Assembly: GCA_963680875.1 (NCBI GenBank)
Contig: OY804588.1
Span: forward strand, 77,896,829-77,960,828
From: Bathymodiolus brooksi
Taxonomy: Eukaryota; Mollusca; Bivalvia; Mytilida; Modiolidae
Length of the DNA stretch: 64,000 bases
Reading direction: 5' to 3'
How positions within the stretch are numbered: the first letter of the stretch is position 1; every line of letters begins with the position of its first letter. The position numbers were made by a program, and so were the translations under genes. Positions 11,801 through 26,800 of this stretch are shown here, piece by piece. The notes beneath the pieces were generated by a model. The model was not told where the DNA came from, did not search any database, and saw only the letters and a list, made by a program, of their open reading frames with translations.

Positions 11801-14800
11801 ACAGTATTGTTTTAAACACTGGGTTGGATGTGGTATTTATAATGCAAAATGTTTTATAAAGTGGCATTAAATTTAATTTATTAATTTTGAATTGATTCAT
11901 TGAAGTCATCTTTAATTAATGTTGTTTTCTTTAATAAGAAAATAACAGATATTGTGCTAGATTTATCACAGCAGATTGGAATAAACTTATACTAGCTGCT
12001 GGAACAGTCATTAATCAGGTGTTACTGTGGTCGCCCATGACAACCAGAAACAACTCGGGAGAGTGTACAGTGATGCATAGGTTCAAAGGTCACCAGGTAT
12101 AATGACAATTTTTTAATAGATTTATTGAATTGGTTTTTTTTCTTTCAAATATCTGGAAAAAAATTGAATAAAAAATGCTTTTAAGGTCAATAAAAAAAAT
12201 ATTTCCCTAATATTCTTGAAAACAACATAGTAGGTTGACAAAACTTTAAAGAAAAATTGTTTACCTAGGGTATACAGAAGAAGAATCTGACTAACAGGCC
12301 TTGTCCAAAAATGACCAAAAAAAAACTTACAGTGGGCACTAAAAATTATTATTATATTTTTTTGGTATAATGGTCAAAAATTCTAAAAATAGGAATATAT
12401 TCTAGGGTATCTGAGTGACAGAACTGGAGAGTACCAGTCGACAGCAGACTAGGGTTTATTTTACACTCATTTTAGGCAGCAAGTTATTCTCATTATTGTA
12501 GATGCTACTGTGACTTAACAAAAATAATAAAAAATTAGATTGAATGTTGTGTAATGCCAACATTAAATATATTAATAAATTTATGTTCATTCATTCTTTC
12601 ATTAAAGTATTTCTCTTTCAGAGACAAAACTTTGTTTTAAAGTATTGTATGAAATAACTTTTAATTCTATTTTTAAAATGGACATTTTTACAGGAGTTAA
12701 ATGTTAGATGGAAGAAAGTTAAGGTAGAAATCGTGACATCATTTAAGTGGGTTATTTCCCCTTTTTTTATCTAACAAGACGAATATTGTCATGTGGGTAT
12801 ATTTAACCCTTGACCTTGGTCCTTTTAAATATTGTTTTTAAGAATATTTTACATTTATTGTGAAACTAGTGGATGTTATTTAATGAAATTTGGTTTGATT
12901 TTCATTTTTCAAATTGGGATATTTTTGTTTTCTTATACTTGTATGATGTCTTTTGATTCAATTTTGAAATAATAATATATAACATATTTTGTGTTTCTCC
13001 ATTTTAAAAAAAATTATAGGTGAACAGCTGAGTGAACAGCTGACAACTGTTATTTCTATTGTCACTGTTTTCACGTATGCAACAAAAACATTTGACCAAA
13101 TTATGATAATTCAATTGTTTCAAATCTTGCTTTCTCACTCTGAATTTCTGTTACTTTAATCAAGAACAGCATCTGTGGTGTAATGCTTGCTCGCCTCGAG
13201 TGCGGTAGATCATGGGTTCTTGTTATCGGGCCGGTCAAGCCAAAGACTATGAAATTAGTATTTTTGGTTCTCTGCTATGCATGCAGCACTAAGGAGTAAC
13301 AAAGCAGACATCATCATCTCATTAACATGTTCTCATCATGATATAGCTGAGAACTTGCTCGTTTGGCATTAAACAATAATCACTCACTCACTCAAATTGT
13401 TTCAAATCTTGTTTTCTCATTAAACATTTTTGTTTTGTACAGTTTACTTTATTAATTTATAGAGACATTTATTATATTCAGATATAATGGTTACCAGGAT
13501 TACAGCTGACATTTACCTTTTTATCTTAGGTAACATTGGATTAGGCAACTTGTACTTTCTGATTGTACAATTGCCATGGTAACCACTTACAATGACCATG
13601 ACTGTTTTTTTATCGTTGTTTTGTAGGAAGTTATCTAATATTTTGTATCAGATGGCAGACATTCCCTGTAAGATTTGCTTTGACAACATATGACCTTGAC
13701 CTGTTCTTTTTATATTGTTTGGAGGTAGTAATATTCTCTGTCCATTTTAATTTTCACAGACAATAAATATACTTTAGGTCCAGTTTTAGAATATAACAGA
13801 TGATATTTCATTGTAAGATTACCATGATATCATCTGACCTCCACCTTGTATTTTTTAGGGAGTGATATTCTCTGTCCGTTACAACGCTCATAGACATCAA
13901 ATATGTTCAGTGTCCGATGACAGAAGTATAAGAATATGGCAGCTGACATTTACTGGAAAAAATACCATGGCAACAAGTAACCTTGACCTAGAAGACTGGA
14001 TACAATGTCAGAACACTCCATTACATGTGTTATATGGACATTCTGCCAGAGTGTGGGATATTAACTTGTTAAGTCATGTAATGATAAGTATTGGAGAGGT
14101 AATGTTATAGATATATCTCCTCTTCTTAGTATGTTTAACCAGATATTAACTTGTCATAAAGTCATGTGATGATAAGTATTGGAGAGGTAATATTATAGAT
14201 ATTTCTCTCTTTCTTAGCATGTTTAACCAGTTGGTTAAATTATCATAATATTATAAATCACTACAGTGTTAAATTCCTGCCAATTTCTTTTCGACAGTCA
14301 TTAACAAATGATATTAACAACTTCAAATTATTTTTGACATTTTAGTCATAGAAGAAACAGATTTGTCTTCCGCTACCTGATAGGATTATGATAATTCTCC
14401 CCTCTCGATAGTTAAATTTTCAGTGGAGAATTATCGTAATCCACTGGTAGCGGAAGAATAATCTAAATATAATATTGTTGGTCAGCAGATAATATTGTCA
14501 TTCACACGAGCAGATGTGATACTGAGAGGAAATATGAGCTGCTATGTAAAATTTTGAAGAATAGTTTGGACAAAGGATAATGTTAAAACTCTTGGCATTC
14601 ATCATGGTTATAATATACAAAATGATGAGATATGGAAATCAATAATAGATAAAATGAAAAATTGTGTCCACGTTTGGAAAAGTAGAAACTTGACATGTAC
14701 AGGAAAAACTTTAATAGTGAAAAATCTCTTGATCTCTCTTTGTGGTTACGAAATTGAAATGCGGGGAATACCAGAAAAATAAGTAAAAGAAATAACAACT

Positions 14801-17800
14801 TTGGTATGGGGTTTTATCTGGGGAGGGGGTATTAATCAAATAGATAGGAAAGTTTGCTGCTTGGGAGTAGAAAATGGAGGCATGGGTATGATTAACATAC
14901 AAGAGTTTATTGACAGCAAAAGAATTAAGCTTCTATACCGAATTTTACATGAACCATTAGAAAGTTGGAATGCAATTGGTAAGTATTGGCTCCGTAAGTT
15001 AGACATCAAGTTTAAGGAAAAATATTTTGTATGTAAATGCTCTAATGTATCAACTCTAAATTTAAATATGTTACCAATTTTTTACAAAATATGTATCCAA
15101 TCATGGTCAAAATTACAGGAACTTATTCAATTGTGTAATAATGACAGTAACAATAACTTTTAAAAACAAACCATTAGGGTTTACCTCGTTTCTGCAAAGT
15201 AACTTACGAACTATAAACGATATTTGGGATTCAAATAATACAAATTTTAAAAGTTGTCATGATATATACAATTTATTAATAGATAGGAGGAACTGTATTT
15301 CAGAGTTTTCTAAGATAAAAAAAGCAATCCCTGAAAAGTTCATAAAAGTCTTAAAAGGTGAAACTACAATAGTACCAGAACGTAGAGTTACCTTAAATAT
15401 CAACGATAAGCTACAATTTTTAAATGAGTCAAATACAACTATATCACCTGATAAATTGAAAATAAAAGTAATTCAGGGAATCTTTAAACAAAATATAAAA
15501 CCAAAATGTCAGATTAAGTGGGAAGAACAGTACGGGGGTAATATTGATTGGACACAAATTTGGACAAAATTAAAGAAAATCAAAGTTACTAATAAGGTCA
15601 AAGAATTCCAGTGGAAATGTCTCCATAATATAAATTATACAGAACATAGATTGAAAAAAATGAATTTGTCAAACGGAAGATGCCATCTCTGCCAAATTAG
15701 AGACAACGATGAAACGATGCAGCATCTATTTTTTAAATGTCCTTCTGTGAATAAAATTATAAAAGAAATAGAAGCAATATTTAACAGATCTGGATTAACA
15801 GCTAATATAGAAATCAAGGAATTAAATATAATGTTAGGGCTATATGGGGGTGAGGATTTAGACGTCATTTTTAATACCGTAATATTTATCTCAAAGTGGG
15901 AAATATGGAAAATACGTAATAAGGTGAAATATAACCAATCCCGAATTGGAGATCAAACAATTTTCAACACTTGGAAAAATAATTTTAAAAAACATTTACA
16001 TTGCACATTACAAACTTCGCATATTAATGAAAATGATAAAAACAAATTAGAACTTTTTCGGAATAACATATGAATATTTATTATTTATGAACATAAAGCT
16101 AATGCATGGTAATAATTGTATCGTCTAATTGTGTATATTATAATGAAATGTAAAAACAAATGAATATGAAATATGTCAGTTTAAGTGGACTTTTTATTTT
16201 TATTTTCACTTGCTACCCCTGGACAAGTGAGATTTATGTAAAACAGGGACCCTTAATGTTCACTCCTGGGCCATTAAGGTTATTGTAAACAGGAGATTTT
16301 GAATAAACTATATTATGATGAAAAAAAAAATATATTTATGTAAGATTTCTTCAAAACAAAAATGATGTTGAACAACGAGACACTGAAGCGTTTCGCCCAG
16401 ACAACATATATTACATTTGACAAGTGTAAGTTTGTTCCAAATTTTAGTTCAACGACTTGACCAATGTAACATTCCACAAGTCACCAAATATTGTTATAGC
16501 GACACATATGGATCACTCCTCATATGAAATTTACTGACCCCGTATATAACGTTTTAGGTCACTAGCACACTGTATAACTAATAATGTCAAATTATTTATA
16601 TTTCAGGATAGTCTTTGTTGTGTATGGAACTACAATGGAGAAATCATTCAAAAGTTCAAAGGTCACAAGGTATTTAATTTTAATAGAGGTGAGGGGTCTA
16701 CTATATAAACAATATCTAGTGATGATGAATATAGAATTTATTAGACAAGGCTGAGAAACAGACAAGAAAGGCCAGCTTTAGCGAATGGATTTAAAAAAAT
16801 CATTATCCAAATGATAACCTTACTATTTTATGGAGTGATATACAAGAGTTGTAAAATGGACAAAAATTTGTGTAAAAATAGTACCCGAAAAGAAGTGAAA
16901 TAATTTTTATTTGATAAAATACTTTGATTAAGATTAAAAGCCAGATTGGAAATTCGTAAATCTAGAACCTGAAACATATATCTTTAATATGTTTTCAATA
17001 GATATTTGTAATTTATATCGCATGTGTATGACACTTATAAATGTACACACATGTAAACACATGAATGTTACAAGTACACAACAACTTTCATGATTTTCAG
17101 ATGGCACTGACAGGTTAATTTGTAGAAGAGTGTCATTTAGGTCCTCATCAATCATGTCATTACCAGGTAGAGACAATAGTGGGGGCCATTCTGTTTTAAA
17201 GCACGACACTTCCTAGTCTGCAAACAGTGCACTGCAGACAGATTTTTTTTAAAAAGATTTATTTTTTCATTTATTTCTGTGAGTTGTTTAGATTAAATTA
17301 AGTATAGAACAAATGCTGAATTTTAATATCATTTGTTTCATTTAATTCATTTTATCTGTTTGTCCAGTTTTTATATTATTATGTTTTATTACAGTAACAT
17401 ATAATTTGATATTGTAGGGTAAAAACATATGGAGTTTGGCTTCAGATCAACAGGACAAATTCTTTGTAAGTAAATTTTATCCCTCTCTATAACATATACA
17501 ACATATGGTGAGGAATTGCTGGCGGGTTTTGTTTGTTTTTGTTTTCGTTTATGATTTATTTGTTGTTGGTTTTTTGTTTCTTGTCTACCGCAATCTAACA
17601 TACAAAATGGAAACTATTTTGAATAATAGATTTCATTGATAGCATGCATAGAGTGAAAAGGAAACAGTTTTTAGATACTCAATCGTTCATTTGTCGTGCT
17701 ATAAAAACAAATTCCTTTACTTAGAAATTTTCCTAACATGTTTAATGAGTTTTCATTCATATTTTTATTTATGTCTGTATCACTGGTAAAAAGGAGTCGT

Positions 17801-20800
17801 CACAGTGATCGTATGGGATTTACAAATAGGTATGCAATCAGTTCTTATCACCACCAAAGTTGAAAGTTTATTTCTGCACATGACAAGATGTACTTGATAC
17901 AATCTTATGTGAGAGAGGGCGTCATGGCCGTGATCGTATGGTAGTTGGATATACTACTACCTATGCAATCAGTGCCTATCACCACTGAGGTTGTGAGTTC
18001 AAATCTTGATCAGGGCAAGGTGTACAACATTATGTGATAAAGTTTTTGAGTGACTTGGGACAGATCTGTGCTTTTCTCTGGGTCCTCCGGTTTCCTCCAC
18101 CAATAAAATTGACTGCCACGATATAGCTGAAATATTGTTGAAAGTGGCATTAAACACCATCAAGCAAACAAACAAAAACAATCGTATGTGATAAAATTTG
18201 TCAGTGACTGGCGACAGGACTATGGTTTTCTCCATCAATAAAACATGTTGCAACAATATGATTGAAATATTTTAGAAAAGTGGCATTCAACACCAATAAT
18301 TAAATCTTGTAAATATATGACTGGATATGAACAAACAAATGATGGGGGAGAGGGTAAGATGGCATATAAGTTTATATATTCCAAGGACAGATAATTTATG
18401 TTTGTCATGTGCTCCTATACAATCATGTGACTTTCTGAATCAGCTGCTGTAGAAATACAATGTATATTAAGTATAAAACATGTCTATGATTTAATATATC
18501 AGGTGACAGGAGGAGGGGATACCAGTATAAGGATGTGGAAACTACAACAAACAGAAAACCAGTCTGAAAGTAAAATACAGTGTCAAAGTCTCCCATTCCC
18601 TGAGAAAGATGTGAGTACTTATCTATACTAATAATAATAAATCTCGACACTAGACATGTCGCCCTACTTTATACTGATTCCAAACCAACTTGTCTTTGCT
18701 CATAATCCTTAAATCTGTGTGCATAGAGAACCAACAAATACCTATTTTATAGTCTGTGATTTGAACTGACTGGGATTCGAACCACCACAATTTAGGCAAG
18801 CATGCTAACCATGACACCACCGCTGTACTTTATTACAATGTTAAGCAGTTGCCATACATTCTAACCAGTTTGCATGTTCATAATGTCATTGTTAAATAGA
18901 TGTCTGACAGAATTGAAATGATTGTAAAAATAAGTATAATTGTTATTTGATTTTTTTCAGGATTTTGTGAGAACTGTATCATTTTGGAGGTCAGATTATG
19001 TACTGGGGATGACAAATGAAGGGTAAGTTTGCTATTTACAATGTGTCATGTGTTTCTGTGTAAAACTTTAAATAAGGATGTCATATGATTGAAATTTCTC
19101 TCTAAGGCAGAAATAGCCTTAAGTCTGTTTTGGTGTAATTTTGGTTTGTTTGTTTTATGGTGTTTAATGCCACTTTCAACAATATTTCAGTTTTATTGGT
19201 GGAGGAAAGTGCTCAGAGAAAACCACTGACCTGCCACAAGTCACTGACAAACTTTATCCATCATGATGCTATTAGACAAAAGTACTACTAAAGAAACTAT
19301 TAGTAAAATTTCATACATAACTTTCCTTTTTATTTTTATTTCAGTTCACTACTTATATACAGTTTGACGGATGGTTACAAGAGTGTAATTTTTACCGACA
19401 TCAATTTCAAATCATACACCGTGATGTCAGTATCGGATGCTATATGTGTGGGGAACATTAAAGGAACACTTCGTATTATTTATGCAAATGAAACAGGTAT
19501 GCTGTGACCTAGAATCCATTTTAAAGGAACACTTCATATTATTTATATTAATGAAACAGGTATGCTATGAGCTAGAATCCATTTTAAAGGAACACTTCGT
19601 ATTATTTATGTAAATGAAACAGGTATGCTGTGACCTATAATCCATTTTAAAGGAACATTTTGTATTATTTATATTCATGAAACAGGTATGCTATGAGCTA
19701 GAATCCATTTTAAAGGAACACTTCGTATTATTTATGTAAATGAAACAGGTATGCTGTGACCTAGAATCCATTTTAAAGGAACACTTCATATTATTTATAT
19801 TAATGAAACAGGTATGCTGTGACCTAGAATCCATTTTAAAGGAACACTTTGTATTATTTATGTAAATGAAACAGGTATGCTGTGACCTAGAATCCATTTT
19901 AAAGGAACACTTCATATTATTTATGTTAATGAAACAGGTATGCTATGACCTAGAATCCATTTTAAAGGAACACTTGTATTTTAGATAAACAACAGAAGAT
20001 GAAGTTTATGTGGAAGGATTATGATATATACAATGGAAAGGTGTTTTCTATACTATGGCTGTCAGAAATATATTTATTAACAACAGGACCAGACGGAGTA
20101 ATTGTAAGTATGAAATATAATGTTAAAAAAACCCAAGAAATCCCTAAAAAAACCATTTAAGTCTTCTAAACATCATAATGTTTAGCATCTAACGTTGCAT
20201 GAGTGAGTGAGTGATTGTTGTTTAATGCCACTTCAGCAATTTTCCAGCTATATCATGGCGAGAACAAGTTAATTTTCAATGAGATGATGATGAGATCCAC
20301 TTTGTTCTAGACCAACACACTTAGTTGGAGTTTTATAGTGCTAGCTCACTGAAACAACAGTCCGCGTGTAGACATGCAGCTCCACTCGGAAACATTATTC
20401 TTATCCCGAGCAAACCAGTCTTTGCTCTTTCTCCTTAATGCTGCATACTTAGCGGAGAAGCAACAAATACCTATGTCATAGTCTTTGGTTTGACCCGGTC
20501 GGGGCTCGAACCCACGATCTACTACACTCGAGGTGAGCACGCTAACCATTACACCACCGATGCAGTTTCTCACCTTATAAGATATTACGGAGAAATTACT
20601 CACTTGGAATTAAACGACAATCTTATGACTTAAAATAAAACAGAAATTCCTTTAAAATCTATTCCCTGTGAATATTAATAAAATTATGCTACATATTGTT
20701 GCTCAGGTGCCATTTTTTGTATGCAATTTTCGTGACTGAATATTGAAACTCACAAAGCTATTATCAACAAATGAATGTTTGTTACCAAATTAAATGGTTG

Positions 20801-23800
20801 AGCATTTGTTTGCTAACACTAAATATATGCAAATATTTTTTGTTTTAATATTTATTTGAAAAATTCACTGCTAAATACTGTTTTGAATGTCGTTGTGGAT
20901 TTTTTGTCAACTTCATCAGTATTTGCAAATAAGGACAATTAACTCCTGCTCCATAAGATGCCACCTGGATCATACATGATAGGGATCTGTTTTTCAACAA
21001 TGCTTGTCCAAGAATGACAATCAAAACTTTAGGATAGGAACTAAAAATGGGAGCTAGAGGAAGCACAGGTATTTTTGTTTGGTCTAATGTACGGACAGGT
21101 GTATAGTAAGTTTTCGTATGCTTCTTAAAATGTCACCAGTAATGGACTGTAGGGAAGACCTGAACATCTTTTTTAGTCAGAAAGCCTGCTGAGCACCACA
21201 AAACATAAATAAAAACATTGATGCCCATTTCAGTAATATTGACATATCAGAAATACAACCAGTTTACATTTACTTAGACCTAATTTTTTTTCAGAATTTT
21301 TATTATCATGTGACTAGAGAGAATGATATTTTTTTCAGAATTTTTATTATCAAATGACTAGAGAGAATGATATTTTTTTCAGAATTTTTATTATCACGTG
21401 ACTAGAGAGTATGAATTTTTTTTCAGAATTTTTAATATCACGTGACTAGAGAGAATGATAATTTTTCAGAATTTTTATTATCATGTGACTAGAGAGAATG
21501 ATATAGGAGATTTCAATCTTATGAAGAAATTTTGTCTGCCATCTTGTAAACAGAGGTGGGTGTCTGCTGCTGCTTTAACCACTGATGGACGGAGCTTAAT
21601 TTGTGGTGACAGGGCTGGAACAATCCATGTTTATAACTGGGGAGAACTTGGTGATAAGGTAAGGGCTATTCCAAATAAAAAATGGGGATGATTCAATAAT
21701 TCCATAAGTTCCAATAATCCTGCTGTACAATTTTAATTAATTGAAGAACAATGTAGTACCCTCATACAACTAGTTCTGTAAAAGTTCTAACATGCTTAGA
21801 CCGAAAAGTTTTAAATAATGGGAAAACAATGTTAACAAATTCCTGTTTGGATAAGACAAGGGAATGAAATAAAATGGCAGTCACATTCAACCTAATGTTG
21901 GCAATCACCTATGGACTGATGGTGAAAACTCCCACTGATGTTGGAAGGGTTCACAAGGTCATTCTCAATTTGATGAAAGACTTCTTTGCTCCCTTCATTC
22001 AATTACATGAAAAAATGGTCATCAAGTGCATTAAGTCTTAATTTTAAAGAGAAGTGAAATCCTTGGGACCAACTTTTGTGTTCGGAATAGACAGGTGTTT
22101 GGTTTATACAGGTTAAATTAACAAAGATTTCCTGCATTAGGACTTTATTTAAAGTTCGATTTATACAGAATTTCGGTTTATTCAGTGTTCGGTTTAGACA
22201 GGTTTCACTGTATTTTGCCAAACTAGACATTTATCAAAATCAATTTTTGTGTTTGATTTGAGAATTAAAAGTTACAGTATGAAGTGTGAATTTACACGTT
22301 CCTGTTATAGCTACTACAAGAATGAAGATTGAAGAGAAAGTATTTTGTATTTTCAGACACAGGACCCTGTACAGAGTTTTTGGAAGATTCATGGGAAGAC
22401 AGGCGTGACAGATATTCGTAGAACAGAAGACATTGTTTATACGTGTGGCCGTGATGGTCACTACAGAACATTTAAAATAGATAACGACCGGCTTACACTA
22501 CTCAATAGTAACAGGGTAAGGCAGGGCTTTCGATATTTTTGAAATGTACCAGTACATCACTATTTACAGGTGTGACTTTTTTTTAGAATTTGAACATTTT
22601 TCATGAATATCTTATGGAACAGTCTTTGAAATTATGAGGTACCAATTACCATTTTAAGTGGGTAATATTACCTTACTGAAAGACCTGGTACTAAGGGCTA
22701 TTTTTTTCTGTAGAATTGAATTTTCATGCCAAGCATTAAACTTTTTTTTTACTTTGAAAGTTCAGCATTTAAACAAGAAAACGATCAGCTTGCACTACTC
22801 AGTAGTAACAGGGTAAGGGGTTATTTTTTTCCTGTAGAATTGAATTTTCATGCCAATCATTAAAAAATTATGTTGACTTTGAAAGTTAAACCAATTTTAA
22901 GCAGTTTTGTGCAATAAAAAAGTAGATATCAAATTTAGTGTACACTGGTTTCTGGAATAACTTTCATCAGGTGACATTCAATGTTGAAAGATTGGAAAAC
23001 CAAATGATTTAAACTATTGGGAGCAATAAAACCAAAGGGCTAACTAATGCCAAAATCGGCTAAAGTCACCTATGCCTGAGGGAGGAGAACCTTATTATCC
23101 CCTCACCAACGAAGTTGCGAAGGGATATAGAAATGCTACCGTCCGTCCTTCCGTAACATCCGTGTGAACACTCTAGAATCAACATCCTTCAATGGATTTT
23201 GACCAAACTTGGTACATACTTAGTCCTTAAGAGAATCTGGAACCCTATTGATTTTCAAGGTCATAAGTCAAAGGTCAAGGTCACTGGGTCAAATTTTTAG
23301 GCGAGGAGATATGCCACGCTTTGTTCTTAGTTTCATTTTGATACTCTCACCTTTCACTAAATGGTATAATTTGCATTGTAGGTTTCTAAAGGATTTGATT
23401 GGTTAGATAAACTAGAACTTCAACCAGATGGTGATATATTTATTTATGGCTTTCAATCAGTAGGTATATATTGTGTTTAATTAGAAATGAATATAAACAA
23501 TACACTTGATTGGAGATCTTGTATAGTATAGATTAGTTGGTTGGTTTATGGTGTTTAATGCCACTTTCAACAATATTTCAGTTATATCGTGGCGGTCAGT
23601 TTTATTTGTGGAGGAAACCCGAGTACCTGGAGAAAACCACCGACCTGTCACAAGTCACTGACAAACTTTATCACATAATGTTGTATCGAGTACACCTGAC
23701 CATGAACGGGGTTCGAACTCACAACTTTAGTGGTGATAGGCACTGATTTCATAGATAGTTGTAAATCTAACTACCATGCGATCACGACCACAACTGCCCC

Positions 23801-26800
23801 TTAATGTACAGTATAGAAATGAACATGTTTCAGTGTTTTAATTGCTGCTTCTCATCTTACAGTTTTAGTTTATTGGATTGCGATCTCCATGGCTACGATT
23901 CTATGATTATTATTGAATCTACATTTACATCTGAAATCAGTACATATCACCACCAAAGTTTTTGAGTTAAAATGTAGTTGATTCTTCCTTATGTGATAAT
24001 ATTTCACTATGACTTGTGGACATTATGTGGTTTTTTTCCAGGTTACTCTGGATTTCTACACCAATAAAACTGCCAGTCATTATACAACTGAAATGTTGTT
24101 AAATGTACCCTGTAGTGTTAAGCACACAGACGTCTTGTCTTCTCCTTTCTCTGTAATGCATGGGTAGAGTTTCGGTAAAAATTTTCCAAGCAAGAAACTT
24201 CAAATCATCATTGATATTTCATACCAAGTAGATCTTTTACACATACACATAGGGAAAATTTTCTTATGAATTTCAGGTTAGGATTATATTATATATTTTC
24301 AGGAATTCAGATTTTGCATAAGAACAAAAAAGTTAGGAGACTCGAACTGCTGGAAAATAAATTTTTGATATAAAAAAAAAAGAAACGTAAACCAATTTCA
24401 GCAATAAATATAAAACATTTTACACAGAAATTCAGATTTAACTAGAAAGTATTGAATTAGTTTTAAAAAATCATGATAGTATGACGAAGTTTTGATTTAA
24501 AATTTCAGGATAGCTTCATATTATTTAGTACCTACAACAATCAACGATTGGTCCAGATCCCCTGTGGTGGTGGACATAGAACCTGGGACTGTCAGATTGT
24601 TGACAACAAGGTCAAATTTGTTTATTTAAAGATGAAGGAAGTTGTTTTATGTTGTACAGATCTTCTTACAAATCAAGTCATGATAAAAGTAAGTTATATA
24701 CTTTAAATATATCATTATAAACAGAACCGCATCGATGGTGCAATAGTTAGCATGGTCACCTCGAGTGTGGTAGATCGTGGGTTCAAAGGTCAAAGCAAAG
24801 ACTATACGATTGGTATGTTCTGCTTCTCCGCTAAGCACACAGCATTATAGAGTAAGATCAAAGACTGGTTGCTACAATTAGGATAATGTGTGCCAGTAGA
24901 GCGACATGTCTACCCGCAGACTTGTTTCAATGAGTTAGCACTATAAAAATCCAACTAAGCGTGTTGGTCCTGTACAAAGCTGGCAGCATCGTTATCTCAT
25001 CGATTGTTACTTGTTTGCGCCATGATATCGGTGAACAATTGGCATTAAACAGCAACCTGTCACTCACTCACTCACTCACTCATTATATACAGAAGCAGAC
25101 AGAAGACAACTTTATTGGATGAAATTTGTGAAATAAATTATGTGAAGCCACTAGGTACATGTAAATAGAATGGAGTGAAGTTGTATTCATTGAATATCAG
25201 TTTTCTTTAATTTTGTTGATCATTCAATGCATCATTTGAAAAACTCAATGAAATTAGAATTTCCCATGGAGCTAAAAGGAAGCCCATTTTATATTATCAT
25301 TAATACAACTGACTAAATTTGTTTTTCTTTTACAGGAGAGTTTACATGGAAGGGAGACAACTTGTGTGAAACATTTATATAGATATTTATCAGGTAGACT
25401 TGATATTTTTATTGTACTATATTTTGAACTCCAGCCTATATAGGGAACATTTGTAATTGTTATACAATGTATAACTGAACAAATAAATCTGTGGTTTTCA
25501 TGTTCTTTTCAAGCTATACAATGCAAGATTTTCATAGAGCACAGCAATTATTTATTGGATATATATGAAACTTCATGACTTTCCATTTCTGTGTTCATTA
25601 TTTTGTTTTTATATGTTTTATTGAATACAGATTCCGGCTTTCTGTATTCCGGTACCTCTGGGTTCCTTCAAAATCAGTTACAAAAAATTCATAACTATTT
25701 TAATTGTTATTTTTCAAAATAATTTGCAAGGATGTAATCAAAATTCAAATTTTAAGACTATGTTATTGCTGTTATAATATGTATGAATTTCCTTTTATAA
25801 GAATATTGTTCTTATTTCAAGAAATGTTCACTCAAAGATGTTCCCAGTTTCCAAAGAAAAAAATGGTGATTTCAATTGCAAATGTGATTATACTATACAA
25901 GTAGATGTACATATTTAGGACTATTTTTATGTTTACAGGGGCATGAGGTTTTACCCATGTCCGTTTGTCCGTCCATATATCAGGCATTTGATTTCAGTTT
26001 AATAATTCTAGTTTACCTTATATTAAAGCAGATCATTTGAATTTGATACACAAGGTCAGTAACCATAAAAGTAAGGCCAAGTTTGATTTCGAACTGTACC
26101 ACTTTTTTCATTCTAGAGTTATGCTCCTGTTTACTTTAGCTGGAGTTATGCTCTTGTTTACTTTAGCTGGAGTTATGCTCCTGTTTACTTTAGCTGGAGT
26201 TATGCTCCTGTTTACTTTTGCTGGAGTTATGCTCCTGTTTACTTTAGCTGGAGTTATGCTCCTGTTTACTTTAGTTGGAGTTATGCTCCTGTTTACTTTA
26301 GCTGGAGTTATGCTCCTGTTTACTTTAGCTGGAGTTATGCTCCTGTTTACTTTAGCTGGAGTTATGCTCCTGTTTACTTTTGTTGGAGTTATGCTCCTGT
26401 TTACTTTAGCTGGAGTTATGCTCCTGTTTACTTTAGTTGGAGTTATGCTCCTGTTTACTTTAGCTGGAGTTATGCTCCTGTTTACTTTAGCTGGAGTTAT
26501 GCTCCTGTTTACTTTAGCTGGAGTTATGCTCCTGTTTACTTGTTTACTTGTTTACTTTAGCTGAAAGTCGAGGAATCCATATCCTATGAACACATTCTTC
26601 CATTTTGTCATCTTCATGTAAGGTTATTTTTCTCTGATATTATTACATGAACAAATTGATATTTTTTTTATTCTACTTTTTAGGTGACAACCAACCTGCT
26701 GACATTATTGTAACATGTAGTGAAGACACCACAGTTCTTGTCTCTAACTTAACTTGTATCCTTCTAGTTTTACATTTTACAACAAATGTTTTGGGTAGAA

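Noticed and set aside
14801..16073. LINE ORFs as active protein genes
   Set aside because: 5' truncated, with an in-frame stop and a frameshift, and without the catalytic reverse-transcriptase motifs.
19691..19915. Antisense ORF with [14 protein letters not shown] repeats
   Set aside because: A by-product of the 63-bp (21-codon) donor array read on the other strand.
26037..26564. 175-codon ORF as a membrane protein gene
   Set aside because: It is entirely explained by a 27-bp tandem array inside a WDR6 intron and has no family similarity.
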